Shown in pieces: positions 35,453 to 45,062 of a DNA stretch of 64,000 nucleotides. The position numbers were made by a program, and so were the translations under genes. Source of the stretch: HXMU1420-13 sp034669965 (GTDB taxonomy: Bacteria > Bacteroidota > Rhodothermia > Balneolales > Balneolaceae); contig JAXMOK010000001.1 in NCBI GenBank assembly GCA_034669965.1, positions 620,001 through 684,000 on the forward strand, written 5' to 3'. Below the pieces are notes generated by a model. It was not told the origin of the DNA, did no database searches, and was given only the letters and a program-made list of their open reading frames with translations. Position 1 is the first letter of the stretch. Every line of letters begins with the position of its first letter.

Positions 35453-36984
35453 GCGCGCCTGAGGATTGATGAACTCAATCCTACACCAATTACAATTACA
35501 CTTCCTATAAGTGTATATAGTGGCCATGCTAAGATGAGGCCATCTCCGGGCAAGATTTTTTGAACCGGACCATCAACCAAAAAGAGTAGGCAAATTAGCC
35601 CGCTAAAAAAGCCGATGATAGCATCGGTTTTGTCCGGTTTTTGGGATAACATTCCCAACCCAAATGCGCCTAGCAATCCGCCGTAGGTGTAGGATGCAAT
35701 TCCTAACCCTAGCTCAACTACCGTTGGCCGCTCCCCCGCCTGAAGTTGTAGAACCGCGAACAAAAACGCTGATCCGGTTAATATAACACCCCAAAATAAG
35801 GTCACAATTCTGGATGTTTTTAGATCTTCAGCCTGGGAAGTTATTCTTGTTCGAAAGGATTTAATCACATCAAAAGTAGTAGCGGAAGCGAGTGAATTTA
35901 GCGACGAACTTAGACTACTCATCGCGGCAGCAAACAAGGCCGCTACTATCAATCCTGAAATACCAACTGGTTGTTGTTCAACGATAAATTTGGCGAAGAT
36001 TTCATCGTTGGTTGATAAGCCCATTTCTGAAGGAAGTTGCGCTTCATAAAACGCATAAAGCATTAATCCGATGATCAAAAACAAAGTGAATTGAGCCATC
36101 ACCGCAACGCCGCTCCATATCAACGCTTTTTGTCCCGATTTCAAATCACCAGAAGCCAACAATCTCTGCACCAACAACTGATCGGTACCATGCGAGGCAA
36201 GCGAAAATACGGCTCCGCCAATTATCGCGGTAATTAAAGTATAGGGCTGGGCGATGAACTCTTTGAACGGCAAATCGAAGCCAAGCCGAACTATTTGAAA
36301 TTTGTTTTCTGTGGTTGCGAACGTCGTTACTGTATTCCAGCCATCAGGAAGTTTATTCAATAAAACCACCATAGCCAGCAAAGCTCCACCAATGTACACC
36401 CCGAGTTGAACCACATCCATCCAAACTACCGCTTTAATCCCACCAAAGAATGTATACCCAAGTGTAATCACCGAAATAACTGCAATCGAGAGTAGGTATA
36501 GTTCCAAATCAGAGTATGAGAGAAATGCTCCTCCAAAGCGCAGAATTATTGCTAATGGGATCGCTGTTGCAAATAAACGAACCCCATCCGCCAGCAATCG
36601 AGTGATCATAAACGTTGAACTACTTGCAACACGCATCGTTCGCCCAAATCGCTTTTCCAAAAATTGGTAGGCAGTGTACATCTCTTCATCGAAGTATTTG
36701 GGTAAAAAATAGAGCGCAACCACAACTCGGCCAATAAAATAACCCACTGTTATTTGTAGAAAAGTCAAATTTCCACCATAAGCTACGGCAGGAATACTTA
36801 TAAAAGTAAGCGTACTGGTTTCGGTGGCTACTACCGAGAAGAGGACAGCCCACCACGGAATTCCATCCCCACCTAAAAAATAATCGCGTGTGGATGTTTG
36901 CTTTCCCGAAGCTTTTAACCCAAAAATGGCTACCGCTATTAGATAGGTAGCTAGCACAATATAATCTATCAGTCCAAATTGCAT
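35449..36984 (-). CDS. Sodium:solute symporter family transporter
   Basis: Inner-membrane transporter of 511 residues with about 13 hydrophobic helices. The N-terminal GLIDYIVLATYLIAVAIFG, the DYFLGGDGIPWW motif after helix 1, and SSLSSSLNSLASATTFDV around helix 9 are typical of the SSS family, including Na+-site serines. The substrate (sugar, amino acid or other) cannot be told. It is followed 15 bp downstream of an rdgB start, so the order on the minus strand is kinase, SemiSWEET, rdgB, symporter. Confidence 0.92.
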   Translation of the reverse strand: MQFGLIDYIVLATYLIAVAIFGLKASGKQTSTRDYFLGGDGIPWWAVLFSVVATETSTLTFISIPAVAYGGNLTFLQITVGYFIGRVVVALYFLPKYFDEEMYTAYQFLEKRFGRTMRVASSSTFMITRLLADGVRLFATAIPLAIILRFGGAFLSYSDLELYLLSIAVISVITLGYTFFGGIKAVVWMDVVQLGVYIGGALLAMVVLLNKLPDGWNTVTTFATTENKFQIVRLGFDLPFKEFIAQPYTLITAIIGGAVFSLASHGTDQLLVQRLLASGDLKSGQKALIWSGVAVMAQFTLFLIIGLMLYAFYEAQLPSEMGLSTNDEIFAKFIVEQQPVGISGLIVAALFAAAMSSLSSSLNSLASATTFDVIKSFRTRITSQAEDLKTSRIVTLFWGVILTGSAFLFAVLQLQAGERPTVVELGLGIASYTYGGLLGAFGLGMLSQKPDKTDAIIGFFSGLICLLFLVDGPVQKILPGDGLILAWPLYTLIGSVIVIGVGLSSSILRRA

Positions 36985-36999
36985 GGACAGAAGAAACGA

Positions 37000-37578
37000 C
37001 TAAGCGTTTAGAAAAGCCACGAACTTTTGAATGGCCCGCCCACGATGGCTGATGTCGTTTTTGATTTGGGATGGTAGCTCGGCAAAGGTTTGGTAGTACC
37101 CATCTGGCTGGAACACCGGATCATAGCCAAATCCACCTTCCCCTTTTTGTTCGTTAAGAATTTCTCCGTTCACGATTCCTTCGAAGGTGTTGGTTTCTTT
37201 ATCGCTAACAAAAGCTACAACCGTTCTAAAACGTGCAGCTCTATTGTCTGAATTCTTCATCTCAGAAAGAAGCTTTTCTACATTACTTTGATAGGTTGCA
37301 TTTTCTCCCGAATACCGCGCTGAATACACGCCTGGTGCTCCATCAAGTGCTTCTACTTCTAATCCGGTATCGTCAGACAGCGAGGGCAATCCCGTAACGG
37401 AATGCACATACTTCGCTTTCTTTAATGCGTTGCCTTCAAGCGTAGGTTTGTCTTCCTCTACCTCTTCTAGTTCAGGAAAATCCAGCGCAGAAAACACCTC
37501 GATTCCAAGTGGTTTCAGAAGCTGAACCATCTCTTCAATTTTATTCGGATTTCGAGAAGCGACTACCAGTTTATCCAT
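37000..37578 (-). CDS. rdgB: XTP/dITP diphosphatase (RdgB/HAM1)
   Basis: House-cleaning pyrophosphatase that removes dITP and XTP. It has VASRNPNKIEEM at the N terminus, the metal site SDDTGLEVEALDGAPGVYS, GEGGFGYDPVF, and a C-terminal SHRGRAIQKF. Length 192 aa is normal. Its start overlaps the end of the SemiSWEET gene by 8 bp, so they are translated together. Confidence 0.95.
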   Translation of the reverse strand: MDKLVVASRNPNKIEEMVQLLKPLGIEVFSALDFPELEEVEEDKPTLEGNALKKAKYVHSVTGLPSLSDDTGLEVEALDGAPGVYSARYSGENATYQSNVEKLLSEMKNSDNRAARFRTVVAFVSDKETNTFEGIVNGEILNEQKGEGGFGYDPVFQPDGYYQTFAELPSQIKNDISHRGRAIQKFVAFLNA

Positions 37579-37834
37579 TTGATTTTCTTGGTTTTATCTT
37601 ATAAAAAAGATTGATTCCACTACCAAATGTTAGAAGCGCGTTTAATGTAATGAATACGTAATCGACAGTTAATACTGAGTAGATGGTTAGTAACAAACTG
37701 GATGCCACGTACAACAGAATAAAAATCATGTTCATATCGGTGCGCCCGGCTTTGATGGTATCCCAAGTTTGGGGTACCCATGCTGTTATCAACAAACCAA
37801 AACCTAGCCAGCCTAAAATTTCAACACCTGTCAT
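37571..37834 (-). CDS. SemiSWEET / PQ-loop small sugar transporter
   Basis: Three hydrophobic helices in 87 residues, the length of one triple-helix bundle that dimerises to form a transporter. A Pro-Gln motif is in the first helix (TAWVPQTWDTIKAGRTD), with a conserved Asn in the third. The start overlaps the kinase stop by 1 bp (TAATG), and its end overlaps rdgB. It may supply sugar or nucleoside to the adjacent kinase, which is inferred from gene order. Confidence 0.85.
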   Translation of the reverse strand: MTGVEILGWLGFGLLITAWVPQTWDTIKAGRTDMNMIFILLYVASSLLLTIYSVLTVDYVFITLNALLTFGSGINLFYKIKPRKSNG

Positions 37835-38829
37835 TAGTGGAACCTCTTTATAATTTCTTGAACTTCTGATTTTTCTAAACGTGGACCATATTGCGAAACA
37901 ACTCTTGAAGAAGCCAAACTTGCCAATTTTCCGGCTCCGGCGAATCCAAGTCCATTTGTGATACCATATAAAAACGCGCCGGCAAACATATCACCTGCTC
38001 CGTTGGTATCTACTGCTTTCACATTGTATGGCTCGATATCGATGAAGGTATCACCGTCGAAGATCATCGCACCGTTGGCTCCCTGAGTGATTACAAATCG
38101 TTTGGCATCTTTTTTAAGTGCTTCGCGAGCTTCCATCAGATTATCGGTGCCGGTGAATTCCAATGCTTCGTCTTCATTGCAAAATAAAAGATCAACAGAA
38201 GCCCCAATCAGCTCTACAAACTGGCTTTTGAATGCTTTTACTATGGATGGATCTGAAAGCGTTAGCGAGGTTTTTACACCGGCTTCTTCGGCAATTTTTT
38301 TGGTGTATTTCAATGCTTCAAAAGCAGATTCTGAAGTAACCGGATACCCTTCTAGGTACACATATTCGGAGGCTCGGATGGCGTCTTCATCAACTTCATT
38401 CACCGAAAGGTTTACCGAAACGCCAAGGAATGTATTCATCGTTCGGTCGGCATCGTCGGTGATCATCACCAAACAGCGCCCGGTTGGGCCATCGCCTAAG
38501 TCGATATCATCCAAATTGGTTGCAATACCCAGATCTTTTAAATCTTTATTGAAGATTTCACCGTATTCATCACTCGAAATCTTGCACGAATAAAAGGCGT
38601 TTCCACCAAATTGACTTACCGCAATTACAGTATTACCGGCAGATCCTCCCGACTTTTTTTTGATGTCGGTTTTGTCCATGGCTTCAATCAAGCTACGCTG
38701 GTGATCGTCATCCACCAAGGTCATTAATCCTTTAGGCACTTCAAATTCTTCTATAAACTGGTCGGTAACTTTTGTTTCTAAATCTACCAAGGCGTTACCA
38801 ATGCCGTATACGTCGTATTTTTTCATCAA
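37834..38829 (-). CDS. PfkB-family kinase (adenosine / sugar kinase)
   Basis: Ribokinase-fold kinase of 331 residues. It has the N-terminal IGNALVDLE, the GGSAGNTVIAVSQFGG motif, and the catalytic and anion-hole sequence DTNGAGDMFAGAF. Adenosine kinase is the closest type in overall look (long insertion with ATNLDDIDLG and TDDADRTMNTFLG), but sugar kinases cannot be excluded. It is first in the kinase-SemiSWEET-rdgB-symporter group. Confidence 0.88.
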   Translation of the reverse strand: MMKKYDVYGIGNALVDLETKVTDQFIEEFEVPKGLMTLVDDDHQRSLIEAMDKTDIKKKSGGSAGNTVIAVSQFGGNAFYSCKISSDEYGEIFNKDLKDLGIATNLDDIDLGDGPTGRCLVMITDDADRTMNTFLGVSVNLSVNEVDEDAIRASEYVYLEGYPVTSESAFEALKYTKKIAEEAGVKTSLTLSDPSIVKAFKSQFVELIGASVDLLFCNEDEALEFTGTDNLMEAREALKKDAKRFVITQGANGAMIFDGDTFIDIEPYNVKAVDTNGAGDMFAGAFLYGITNGLGFAGAGKLASLASSRVVSQYGPRLEKSEVQEIIKRFH

Positions 38830-38941
38830 ATAAACAGGATTTTTTAAGGGCTCAAAGGTACGCAGCCTATTACTCGATTAAAAGTTTGTGAACCTTGATT
38901 ATAGATTGTTTGTTTTGGCTTATTTCAAATTATATTTCAGC

Positions 38942-39580
38942 ATGAAATCATCTTTTCAGGAATTTTTAGCACATAGACTTCAACAATCTCTGCCCGGTCC
39001 CGATGCCCAAAACCGGATGCGTCCTTACCCCGAAACGTATACTAATCCGACGTTCAAAAACTTCTCTCCTGAAGATGGAAGCTATCGAAACAGTAGCGTA
39101 TTGGTGCCCATTCTTACCTATACCAACGAGCCTGAAATCTTGTTAACGCTAAGAACAGAAGGCATTAAACACGGCGGACAGATTAGCTTTCCGGGTGGGG
39201 GTCGCGAGGGCGATGAGACCATCGAAGAAACAGCTTTACGGGAAGCTCACGAAGAAACAGGGCTAATCGAAGCGAGCGTAGATATTGTTGGTCAACTTTC
39301 AACCCTTTTTGTAGATCGCTCGAATAATATGGTGACTCCTGTAGTTGGATTTGTGCATACCGCGCAGGAATTTTGTGCGAATCCCAACGAAGTAGATGAG
39401 ATTTTCAGCGTGCCGATTTCAAAACTAGCCGGAAAGGATTTTTTGAAACGTGAGGAGTGGTCGTTGCGCGAAACAAAGTACGTGGTTCCTTTTTGGGATG
39501 TGCATCGAGTGCCGCTTTGGGGAGCTACCTCAATGATGCTGAATGAACTTGTGGTTATGTATGAGGAGTACACTCAATGA
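38942..39580 (+). CDS. NUDIX hydrolase, NudL-type (CoA pyrophosphatase-like)
   Basis: 212 residues. The ATG at 38942 is preferred; the longer frame to 38888 adds an odd hydrophobic stretch and overlaps the likely promoter. The UPF0035/NudL signature LTLRTEGIKHGGQISFPGG runs into the Nudix box GREGDETIEETALREAHEETGL with all Glu ligands. The family cleaves CoA and acyl-CoA to 4'-phosphopantetheine. The stop TGA is followed at once by an ATCAATT repeat. Confidence 0.9.
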   Translation: MKSSFQEFLAHRLQQSLPGPDAQNRMRPYPETYTNPTFKNFSPEDGSYRNSSVLVPILTYTNEPEILLTLRTEGIKHGGQISFPGGGREGDETIEETALREAHEETGLIEASVDIVGQLSTLFVDRSNNMVTPVVGFVHTAQEFCANPNEVDEIFSVPISKLAGKDFLKREEWSLRETKYVVPFWDVHRVPLWGATSMMLNELVVMYEEYTQ

Positions 39581-39668
39581 TCAATTAACAATTATCAATT
39601 TTTCAATGATTCTGTCATCACCTCTAATCAAGTGAATTCTTAATTGTTTAATTCTTAATTCTTAATTG
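39579..39668. repeat. AT-rich dispersed repeat, copy c, between convergent genes
   Basis: The left part TGATCAATTAACAATTATCAATT and the right part CTTAATTCTTAATTGATC are near inverse copies. The left end supplies the stop codon region of the NUDIX gene, and the right end holds the last codons and stop of the oxidase gene. Confidence 0.65.
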
Positions 39669-40763
39669 ATCCGCTGCTTTCTTGCCTAGCGCCATACCCA
39701 ATGCCACTCCCATTCCACTTAGTCCTGCTACTTGCCAGGTTTTTGATCCAATTTTTTCTAGTGATGGAGACTTCGATTCGGTAAAACCCATAATCCCACT
39801 CCATTCTCTTTCAATTTCCCATCCTTGCGGTAATTTGATAATGTCATTCACAAAACCAATCAGGAAGTTTTTGATCAACTCGTTAATCCCAAATTCGTTC
39901 GTAGTTTCTTTATCGTAATCAACATTTCGTCCACCACCTATCAACAGTCGATCGGCGCCCAAATTTCGGAAATACACATAGCCTTTATCGAAATGAAAAG
40001 TGCTTTTCCATTTAAAATCTTTAATTGGGCTAGTTACAAACACCAAGCCCCTTCCCGGTTTAATGTTTTCCGTATTCGACAAACGATTGGTAAATGCATT
40101 AGTCGCTAATACAATATTCTTAGCAAGCCATTGCTCTGCGTTAGTTCCAAGAACTTTTCCAAGGTCGAAATCAAGATGCTTTACTTCCGTTTTCCAGCGA
40201 ATTTCAACGCCAGCCTGAATATTCAACTCAATGAGTTTTTGGATCATTTTCCCGGGATGCAAAGCTCCTTCTACACGATTGAAAATGCCCGGATATCCTT
40301 CGAATTCTCCTATCGTATATACCTCATCTTCACCGATCAGTTCACTCATCCAGCTATTAAATCGCTCTACTTGGTTCACCGCTTCTTCAAAAGCTTGTTG
40401 ATCCGTAAAAATCTCCCATCCCCCACACGGATCGTAATCAATATTTTGTTCACCTAGTGTAGATTTAAGCAATTGAAGGCCTTCATACCGTGACTTAATA
40501 CGTTCTTTGAGTTTTGATTCAGAATCCAGTTCCAAATCTGCAAGATGTTCACCTACTGTACCAATACAAGCAAAACCGGCATTTCGAGTACTTGCTCCAA
40601 TTGGGAAAACTCCACGTTCTAGAACTACAACTCTTGCATGGGGATTTTCTTTTTTTGTAAATAATGCGGTTGAAAGTCCAGTTAATCCCGCCCCAACAAT
40701 CAACACATCACAATGTTGATTATAAAGCACTTCTTCCCAATACGATTGTCGAGCTTCTATCAT
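39648..40763 (-). CDS. FAD-dependent amino-acid oxidase (DAO family)
   Basis: Flavoprotein of 371 residues in the glycine/D-amino-acid oxidase fold. The dinucleotide motif VLIVGAGLTGLSTAL is near residue 20, followed by LERGVFPIGASTRNAGFACIG, where ASTRNAG contacts FAD. A C-terminal GLSGMGVALG closes the FAD site. The substrate is not clear. Its start overlaps the amidohydrolase stop by 4 bp, so the pair is translated together and may handle one substrate in turn. Confidence 0.88.
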   Translation of the reverse strand: MIEARQSYWEEVLYNQHCDVLIVGAGLTGLSTALFTKKENPHARVVVLERGVFPIGASTRNAGFACIGTVGEHLADLELDSESKLKERIKSRYEGLQLLKSTLGEQNIDYDPCGGWEIFTDQQAFEEAVNQVERFNSWMSELIGEDEVYTIGEFEGYPGIFNRVEGALHPGKMIQKLIELNIQAGVEIRWKTEVKHLDFDLGKVLGTNAEQWLAKNIVLATNAFTNRLSNTENIKPGRGLVFVTSPIKDFKWKSTFHFDKGYVYFRNLGADRLLIGGGRNVDYDKETTNEFGINELIKNFLIGFVNDIIKLPQGWEIEREWSGIMGFTESKSPSLEKIGSKTWQVAGLSGMGVALGMALGKKAADQLRIKN

Positions 40764-41950
40764 TCTTTACCAATAACCAGCGCTGCCATGAGTGGGGCTG
40801 CATATTCAAAAAACCGATCATCCACATTGTATTTTGGATGATGCCATACATACTGTGAGTCACTTTTGGGCGAACCGCTCCCGGCGAAGAAAAACGCCCC
40901 GGGAAAATGCTCCTGATAAAAAGCGAAATCCTCTCCGGCCATAATTGGTTTTTCCAGCTCTTTCGCGGATTCATCATCAAACAAATAGCGCATCGTCGTT
41001 AAAATATTTGCCGTTTCTTCAGCTGAGTTGGTAACCACCGGGTAACCTCGAGTAAATTTGAAGGTGTAGTCACCACCCGCACCATCAGTAATACCTTTTA
41101 AAATTGCCTCTAATCGTGCTTCAATCAAATCGGCTACTTCTTTCGATAAGGTTCGTACCGTTCCCAAAATCCGAACACTTTCGGGGATGATATTGTGCGC
41201 CGTACCTCCTTCAAACTTGCCAATGGTTACCACGGCAGAATCGGTTGGGTCAACTGAACGACTCACAATGGTTTGTGCAGCATTCACAAATTGAGCGCCA
41301 AGAACTATGGGATCGATGGCTTCGTGAGGACGAGCCGCGTGCCCGCCTTTGCCAAAAATTTCTATTTCAAACTCATCGGGACTTCCCATTAACGGCCCCA
41401 CTTTTGTGGCTATTTTTCCCGGTTTTTGCGATGGATCGGTATGTAGCCCATAGATAGCATCAACACCTTTTGCCTGCAAATACCCTGTGTCGCAAAGTAA
41501 CTTACCCCCGCCGGGCAATTTCTCCTCGCCCGGTTGAAATACTAGCAAAACCGTACCCTCAACGTGTTCTTTTAATTCAGTTAACATTTTTGCAACTCCC
41601 AATAAATTTGAAGTATGCGCATCATGCCCGCAACAATGTGCTGCTCCCTGATTTTTTGAAAAGAAATCAGCCTTTGCTTCGCCTTCTTCACTCATGGGCA
41701 GCGCATCAATATCGGCGCGGAGTGCAATCACTTTATCCGAAGGCTTTGCCCCAGAAAAAACACCTACACACCCCGTTTCTAATGGTGAATCATACGGAAT
41801 GCCCATTTTATCCAATTCCGATTTGATGAATTTGGTCGTTTCGTATTCATGGTAGCTCACCTCGGGATGCTGATGCAAATATCTTCGAGTTTTTATCATG
41901 TACGGCAAATGCTTTTGCGTCAGCTCCAGCAGTTCTTTTTTCAGTTGCAT
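40760..41950 (-). CDS. M20 family amidohydrolase (N-acyl amino acid / hippurate type)
   Basis: Zinc amidohydrolase of 396 residues. Metal ligands are in CCGHDAHTS and in the acidic GEEKLPGGGK region, with a further ligand in MAGEDFAFY. The M20 dimerisation domain lies in the middle. Family members cleave N-acetyl- or indole-acyl amino acids. It overlaps the FAD oxidase gene by 4 bp, so the free amino acid could be oxidised by its partner; this is inferred. A 60-bp divergent region separates it from mnmD. Confidence 0.92.
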   Translation of the reverse strand: MQLKKELLELTQKHLPYMIKTRRYLHQHPEVSYHEYETTKFIKSELDKMGIPYDSPLETGCVGVFSGAKPSDKVIALRADIDALPMSEEGEAKADFFSKNQGAAHCCGHDAHTSNLLGVAKMLTELKEHVEGTVLLVFQPGEEKLPGGGKLLCDTGYLQAKGVDAIYGLHTDPSQKPGKIATKVGPLMGSPDEFEIEIFGKGGHAARPHEAIDPIVLGAQFVNAAQTIVSRSVDPTDSAVVTIGKFEGGTAHNIIPESVRILGTVRTLSKEVADLIEARLEAILKGITDGAGGDYTFKFTRGYPVVTNSAEETANILTTMRYLFDDESAKELEKPIMAGEDFAFYQEHFPGAFFFAGSGSPKSDSQYVWHHPKYNVDDRFFEYAAPLMAALVIGKE

Positions 41951-42010
41951 AAAGTGTGTGGTTTTGCTCGATAATACGGCTTAATTTATTACTTCTGTAG
42001 CGGCTAAACT

Positions 42011-42784
42011 ATGACTTCGATCGAACATCATATCACCAAAGACGGTTCTTCGACGCTTTTTTCTAAAGTGTTTGATCAATATTACCACAATCCGAACGGT
42101 GCCGTTTCCGAAAGCAGACATGTTTTTTTCGAGACTACCGGTTTAGTTAGTGAACTCAAGTCAACAAACCAACCAATTTCAATTTTTGAGATGGGTTTTG
42201 GCACCGGATTGAATTTTCTGTTATTGCTCGATTATTATTCAAAATTTGAACTCACCGTATCCATTCAATTTTATTCTGTGGAAGCTTTTCCTGCCGATCC
42301 AGAAACAATCGAGCAAATCAACTACCAAGAAGTTTTAGGCGATGATTCCTACAAAGAATTCTTGCAAGATGTGTTTACCACATTAAAATCCGGATGGAAT
42401 TCCTTTTCCTTGAAAAACTATCCGGACATTACGTTAAACCTATTTTTCGGAACTTTTAAAGATTTAGAAGCACCGGAAACATCCATCGATTTCTTTTTTC
42501 ATGATCCATTTTCGCCAGAAGTAAACGGGGAGCTTTGGACAGTTGAAACCTTCCAGAAACTAACGAATTTGGCTTCATCAGATGCAGTTCTGAGCACCTA
42601 CTGTGCCGCATCTAAAGCACGAGCGGCGCTCGCCAAAACCGGGTGGCACATTGCTAAGGCTAGAGGAGCCTTAGGTAAACGAGAAATGACGATAGCATCG
42701 TTGAATGAACAGAAATTAGCAAGCTTCAAACGGCTAAATGAGACTCGCTTAATCGAAAGATTTGACCGTGGCGATTTTGGATAA
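42011..42784 (+). CDS. mnmD: tRNA 5-methylaminomethyl-2-thiouridine methyltransferase (MnmD)
   Basis: Wobble-uridine modification enzyme that uses SAM for the last methylation. The stand-alone 257-residue form corresponds to the methyltransferase half of MnmC and lacks the FAD oxidase half. Residues seen are the SAM loop EMGFGTGLNFLLLL, HDPFSPEVNGELW, where most relatives have DAFSP, and TYCAASKARAAL near the C terminus. It is monocistronic and converges on serA. Confidence 0.92.
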   Translation: MTSIEHHITKDGSSTLFSKVFDQYYHNPNGAVSESRHVFFETTGLVSELKSTNQPISIFEMGFGTGLNFLLLLDYYSKFELTVSIQFYSVEAFPADPETIEQINYQEVLGDDSYKEFLQDVFTTLKSGWNSFSLKNYPDITLNLFFGTFKDLEAPETSIDFFFHDPFSPEVNGELWTVETFQKLTNLASSDAVLSTYCAASKARAALAKTGWHIAKARGALGKREMTIASLNEQKLASFKRLNETRLIERFDRGDFG

Positions 42785-42822
42785 CAAAAAAACGAACGAC
42801 CGGCAATGAGCGTCGATCGTTC
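42785..42822 (-). terminator. Rho-independent terminator of serA
   Basis: On the minus strand GAACGA and TCGTTC pair around a 16-nt loop and are followed by CGTTTTTTTG. It lies 19 bp after the serA stop and may also block read-through from mnmD. Confidence 0.8.
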
Positions 42823-42840
42823 CCTTTAATCTATAATTTT

Positions 42841-44430
42841 TTAGGTAAGTGAAACGTGCCGTAGATGTTCGATTCCTTCCAAGGCCGACACTTTCGCCAA
42901 CTCAGATTCATCCATTTGTTTATCTACCGAAAACGCCGTAATCGCTCTTGAGCCTTTACCGCTTCTGCCCAAACTCAGGCCACCAATATTGATGTTCATC
43001 TCGGCTAGGGCGCCACTCACCGAAGCAAGCATTCCGGGTCTGTCTTCGTTTTGATAAAGAATCATGTCGCCATCTAGGCGGAGTTCGATTCCATAATTGT
43101 CGATCTCTACGATTCTGTAATCTCCTTCTCCAAACACTACGGCAGAAATCGCACTATACTCTGATCCTTTCGGCAGTCGAATGGTTACTAAATCGCTGTA
43201 TAATTTAGCTTTGCTTGAGGTAGTTTCTTTGATCGTAAATCCGCGATTATCAGCATACACACGGGCATTAATCAGATTTACGGATTCATCCACATATTCA
43301 GAAAGCATGCCTTTGAGGATTCCATCTGTAAGAACATCTGCAAATTTTGCACTATCGCCGGCATATTCAAACTCAAAACTATTTGCATGATCGGGACTTA
43401 ATTGTACCGCCAAATGCCCAAGTTTTTCGGCCAATTGTAAGTACGGCTGTACTTCTTTGTTGGTAAGCAACGAAATGGACTTCCCGTTGAGGCTGCCTTT
43501 GTAGTTCTTGTTTTCAAGCGCATCTGCCATTTGATCGGCAATTTGCTCGGCAACTTTCTCTTGCGCTTCCTCGGTAGATGCGCCCAAATGTGGGGTGCAA
43601 ATGATATGCTCATGCTCAAGCACTTTGTAAATGTCTTCGGTGGGCGGCTCAGAGGTGTACACATCAAGCGCAGCGCCAGCTACAACTCCTTGATCGATAA
43701 GAGCAGGCAAATCAGCTTCGGTATAAATTCCACCACGAGCACAGTTCACTAAACGAATACCCTTTTTCAACTTAGCGGCATTTTTGAGCGATACCAATCC
43801 TTTGGTTTTTTCGGTAAGTGGAGTATGTACACTTAAATAATCTGATGTACCAAGCAGCTCGTCCAACTCCACCAATTTTACCCCTACTTCTTTGGCATGC
43901 TCCTCGGTAGAAAATGGATCATACGCTTGAATTTCCATCCCAAAAGACTTCATCCGCTTCGCAACTTCTGTCCCAATTTTACCAAGGCCAACAATTCCTA
44001 AAATTTTACTATGAACCTCTGTTCCCATGTACGCCTTTCGATCCCAGCCGCCACTTTTAACTTTGGCCACCGATTTCGAAATGTTTCTAGAAAGCGCGAT
44101 TATCATCCCGCATGTGTGTTCTGCGGTAGAAATGGTGTTACCGTCGGGTGTATTCATCACCAGTACCCCTTTTGCGGTAGCAGCAGGAATATCGACATTA
44201 TCAACGCCGACACCGGCACGCCCAACTACTTTCATTTTCTTGGCGTGAACCAATAAATCGGCTGTTACTTTGGTTGCACTTCGAACAACCATTCCATCGT
44301 AATCTCCGATGCGAGCGTTTAGTTCTTCCTGAGTTAATTTTCCCGGTTGATCTGCTTCGATTCCGCGTTTTTTAAATACCTCGGCGCAAACCGGGTCAAC
44401 GCTATCTAACAATAAAACTTTAAATGACAT
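42841..44430 (-). CDS. serA: D-3-phosphoglycerate dehydrogenase
   Basis: First step of serine synthesis. The 529-residue chain is the long form: a 2-hydroxyacid dehydrogenase core with GLGKIGTEVAKRM for NAD, catalytic Arg in NCARGGI, and His in PHLGAST, then an intervening ASB domain and a C-terminal ACT domain (RPGMLASVSGALAEMNI) that usually senses serine. All catalytic positions are intact. The engB gene is 38 bp upstream on the same strand. Confidence 0.97.
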   Translation of the reverse strand: MSFKVLLLDSVDPVCAEVFKKRGIEADQPGKLTQEELNARIGDYDGMVVRSATKVTADLLVHAKKMKVVGRAGVGVDNVDIPAATAKGVLVMNTPDGNTISTAEHTCGMIIALSRNISKSVAKVKSGGWDRKAYMGTEVHSKILGIVGLGKIGTEVAKRMKSFGMEIQAYDPFSTEEHAKEVGVKLVELDELLGTSDYLSVHTPLTEKTKGLVSLKNAAKLKKGIRLVNCARGGIYTEADLPALIDQGVVAGAALDVYTSEPPTEDIYKVLEHEHIICTPHLGASTEEAQEKVAEQIADQMADALENKNYKGSLNGKSISLLTNKEVQPYLQLAEKLGHLAVQLSPDHANSFEFEYAGDSAKFADVLTDGILKGMLSEYVDESVNLINARVYADNRGFTIKETTSSKAKLYSDLVTIRLPKGSEYSAISAVVFGEGDYRIVEIDNYGIELRLDGDMILYQNEDRPGMLASVSGALAEMNINIGGLSLGRSGKGSRAITAFSVDKQMDESELAKVSALEGIEHLRHVSLT

Positions 44431-44468
44431 GAGTGAGAGAGTGAGTGTGAGTGAGTTACTAGTAAATT

Positions 44469-45062
44469 TTATGTGACAACAAATTCCTCGATGAGTTTCT
44501 GAACTGCTTCGATACCGAATTTGCTGTCGGATGAATACATCATGATGGGAACATCGATATTCATTTCAGCCAGCACTTTTTTCAAGGCAGCCTTCGATTT
44601 GGCTCTTTTGTTGTTCGAAAGTTTGTCGGCTTTCGACATTAACACACAAAAAGGCATTTGGTTGGTTGCCATCCAATAAAAAAAGTCTTGATCCAGTTCT
44701 GTTGGATTATGGCGTGCATCAATCACGTGAATGATCAAACGAAGCGTTTCACGATTCTCTAGATATTCGCGAATGTTTCTGCCCCAGCGTTCGCGTTCGC
44801 GTTTGGGCACTTTTGCATAGCCATAGCCCGGCAGATCCACAAAATAGCAGGTATCGGTGATGTTGTAGTAGTTCATCTGCTGGGTTTTACCCGGAACGTT
44901 CGAAGTTCGAGCTAAACGCTTTTTGTTTGTTAGAGCGTTAATCAGTGATGATTTACCTACGTTTGATCTACCCGCAAAACATACTTCGGGTAACGTAGCC
45001 GGTGGACAATCTTCTAATCTAGGGGCACTGGTAATAAACTTCGCGGGTCCGTTATACATCAA
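44469..45062 (-). CDS. engB: Ribosome-assembly GTPase EngB (YsxC/YihA)
   Basis: Essential GTPase for large-subunit assembly, 197 residues. G1 GRSNVGKSSLIN, G3 DLPGYG and G4 SKADK are all present. It overlaps the purF stop by 4 bp and precedes serA, forming purF-engB-serA on the reverse strand. Confidence 0.95.
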   Translation of the reverse strand: MMYNGPAKFITSAPRLEDCPPATLPEVCFAGRSNVGKSSLINALTNKKRLARTSNVPGKTQQMNYYNITDTCYFVDLPGYGYAKVPKRERERWGRNIREYLENRETLRLIIHVIDARHNPTELDQDFFYWMATNQMPFCVLMSKADKLSNNKRAKSKAALKKVLAEMNIDVPIMMYSSDSKFGIEAVQKLIEEFVVT

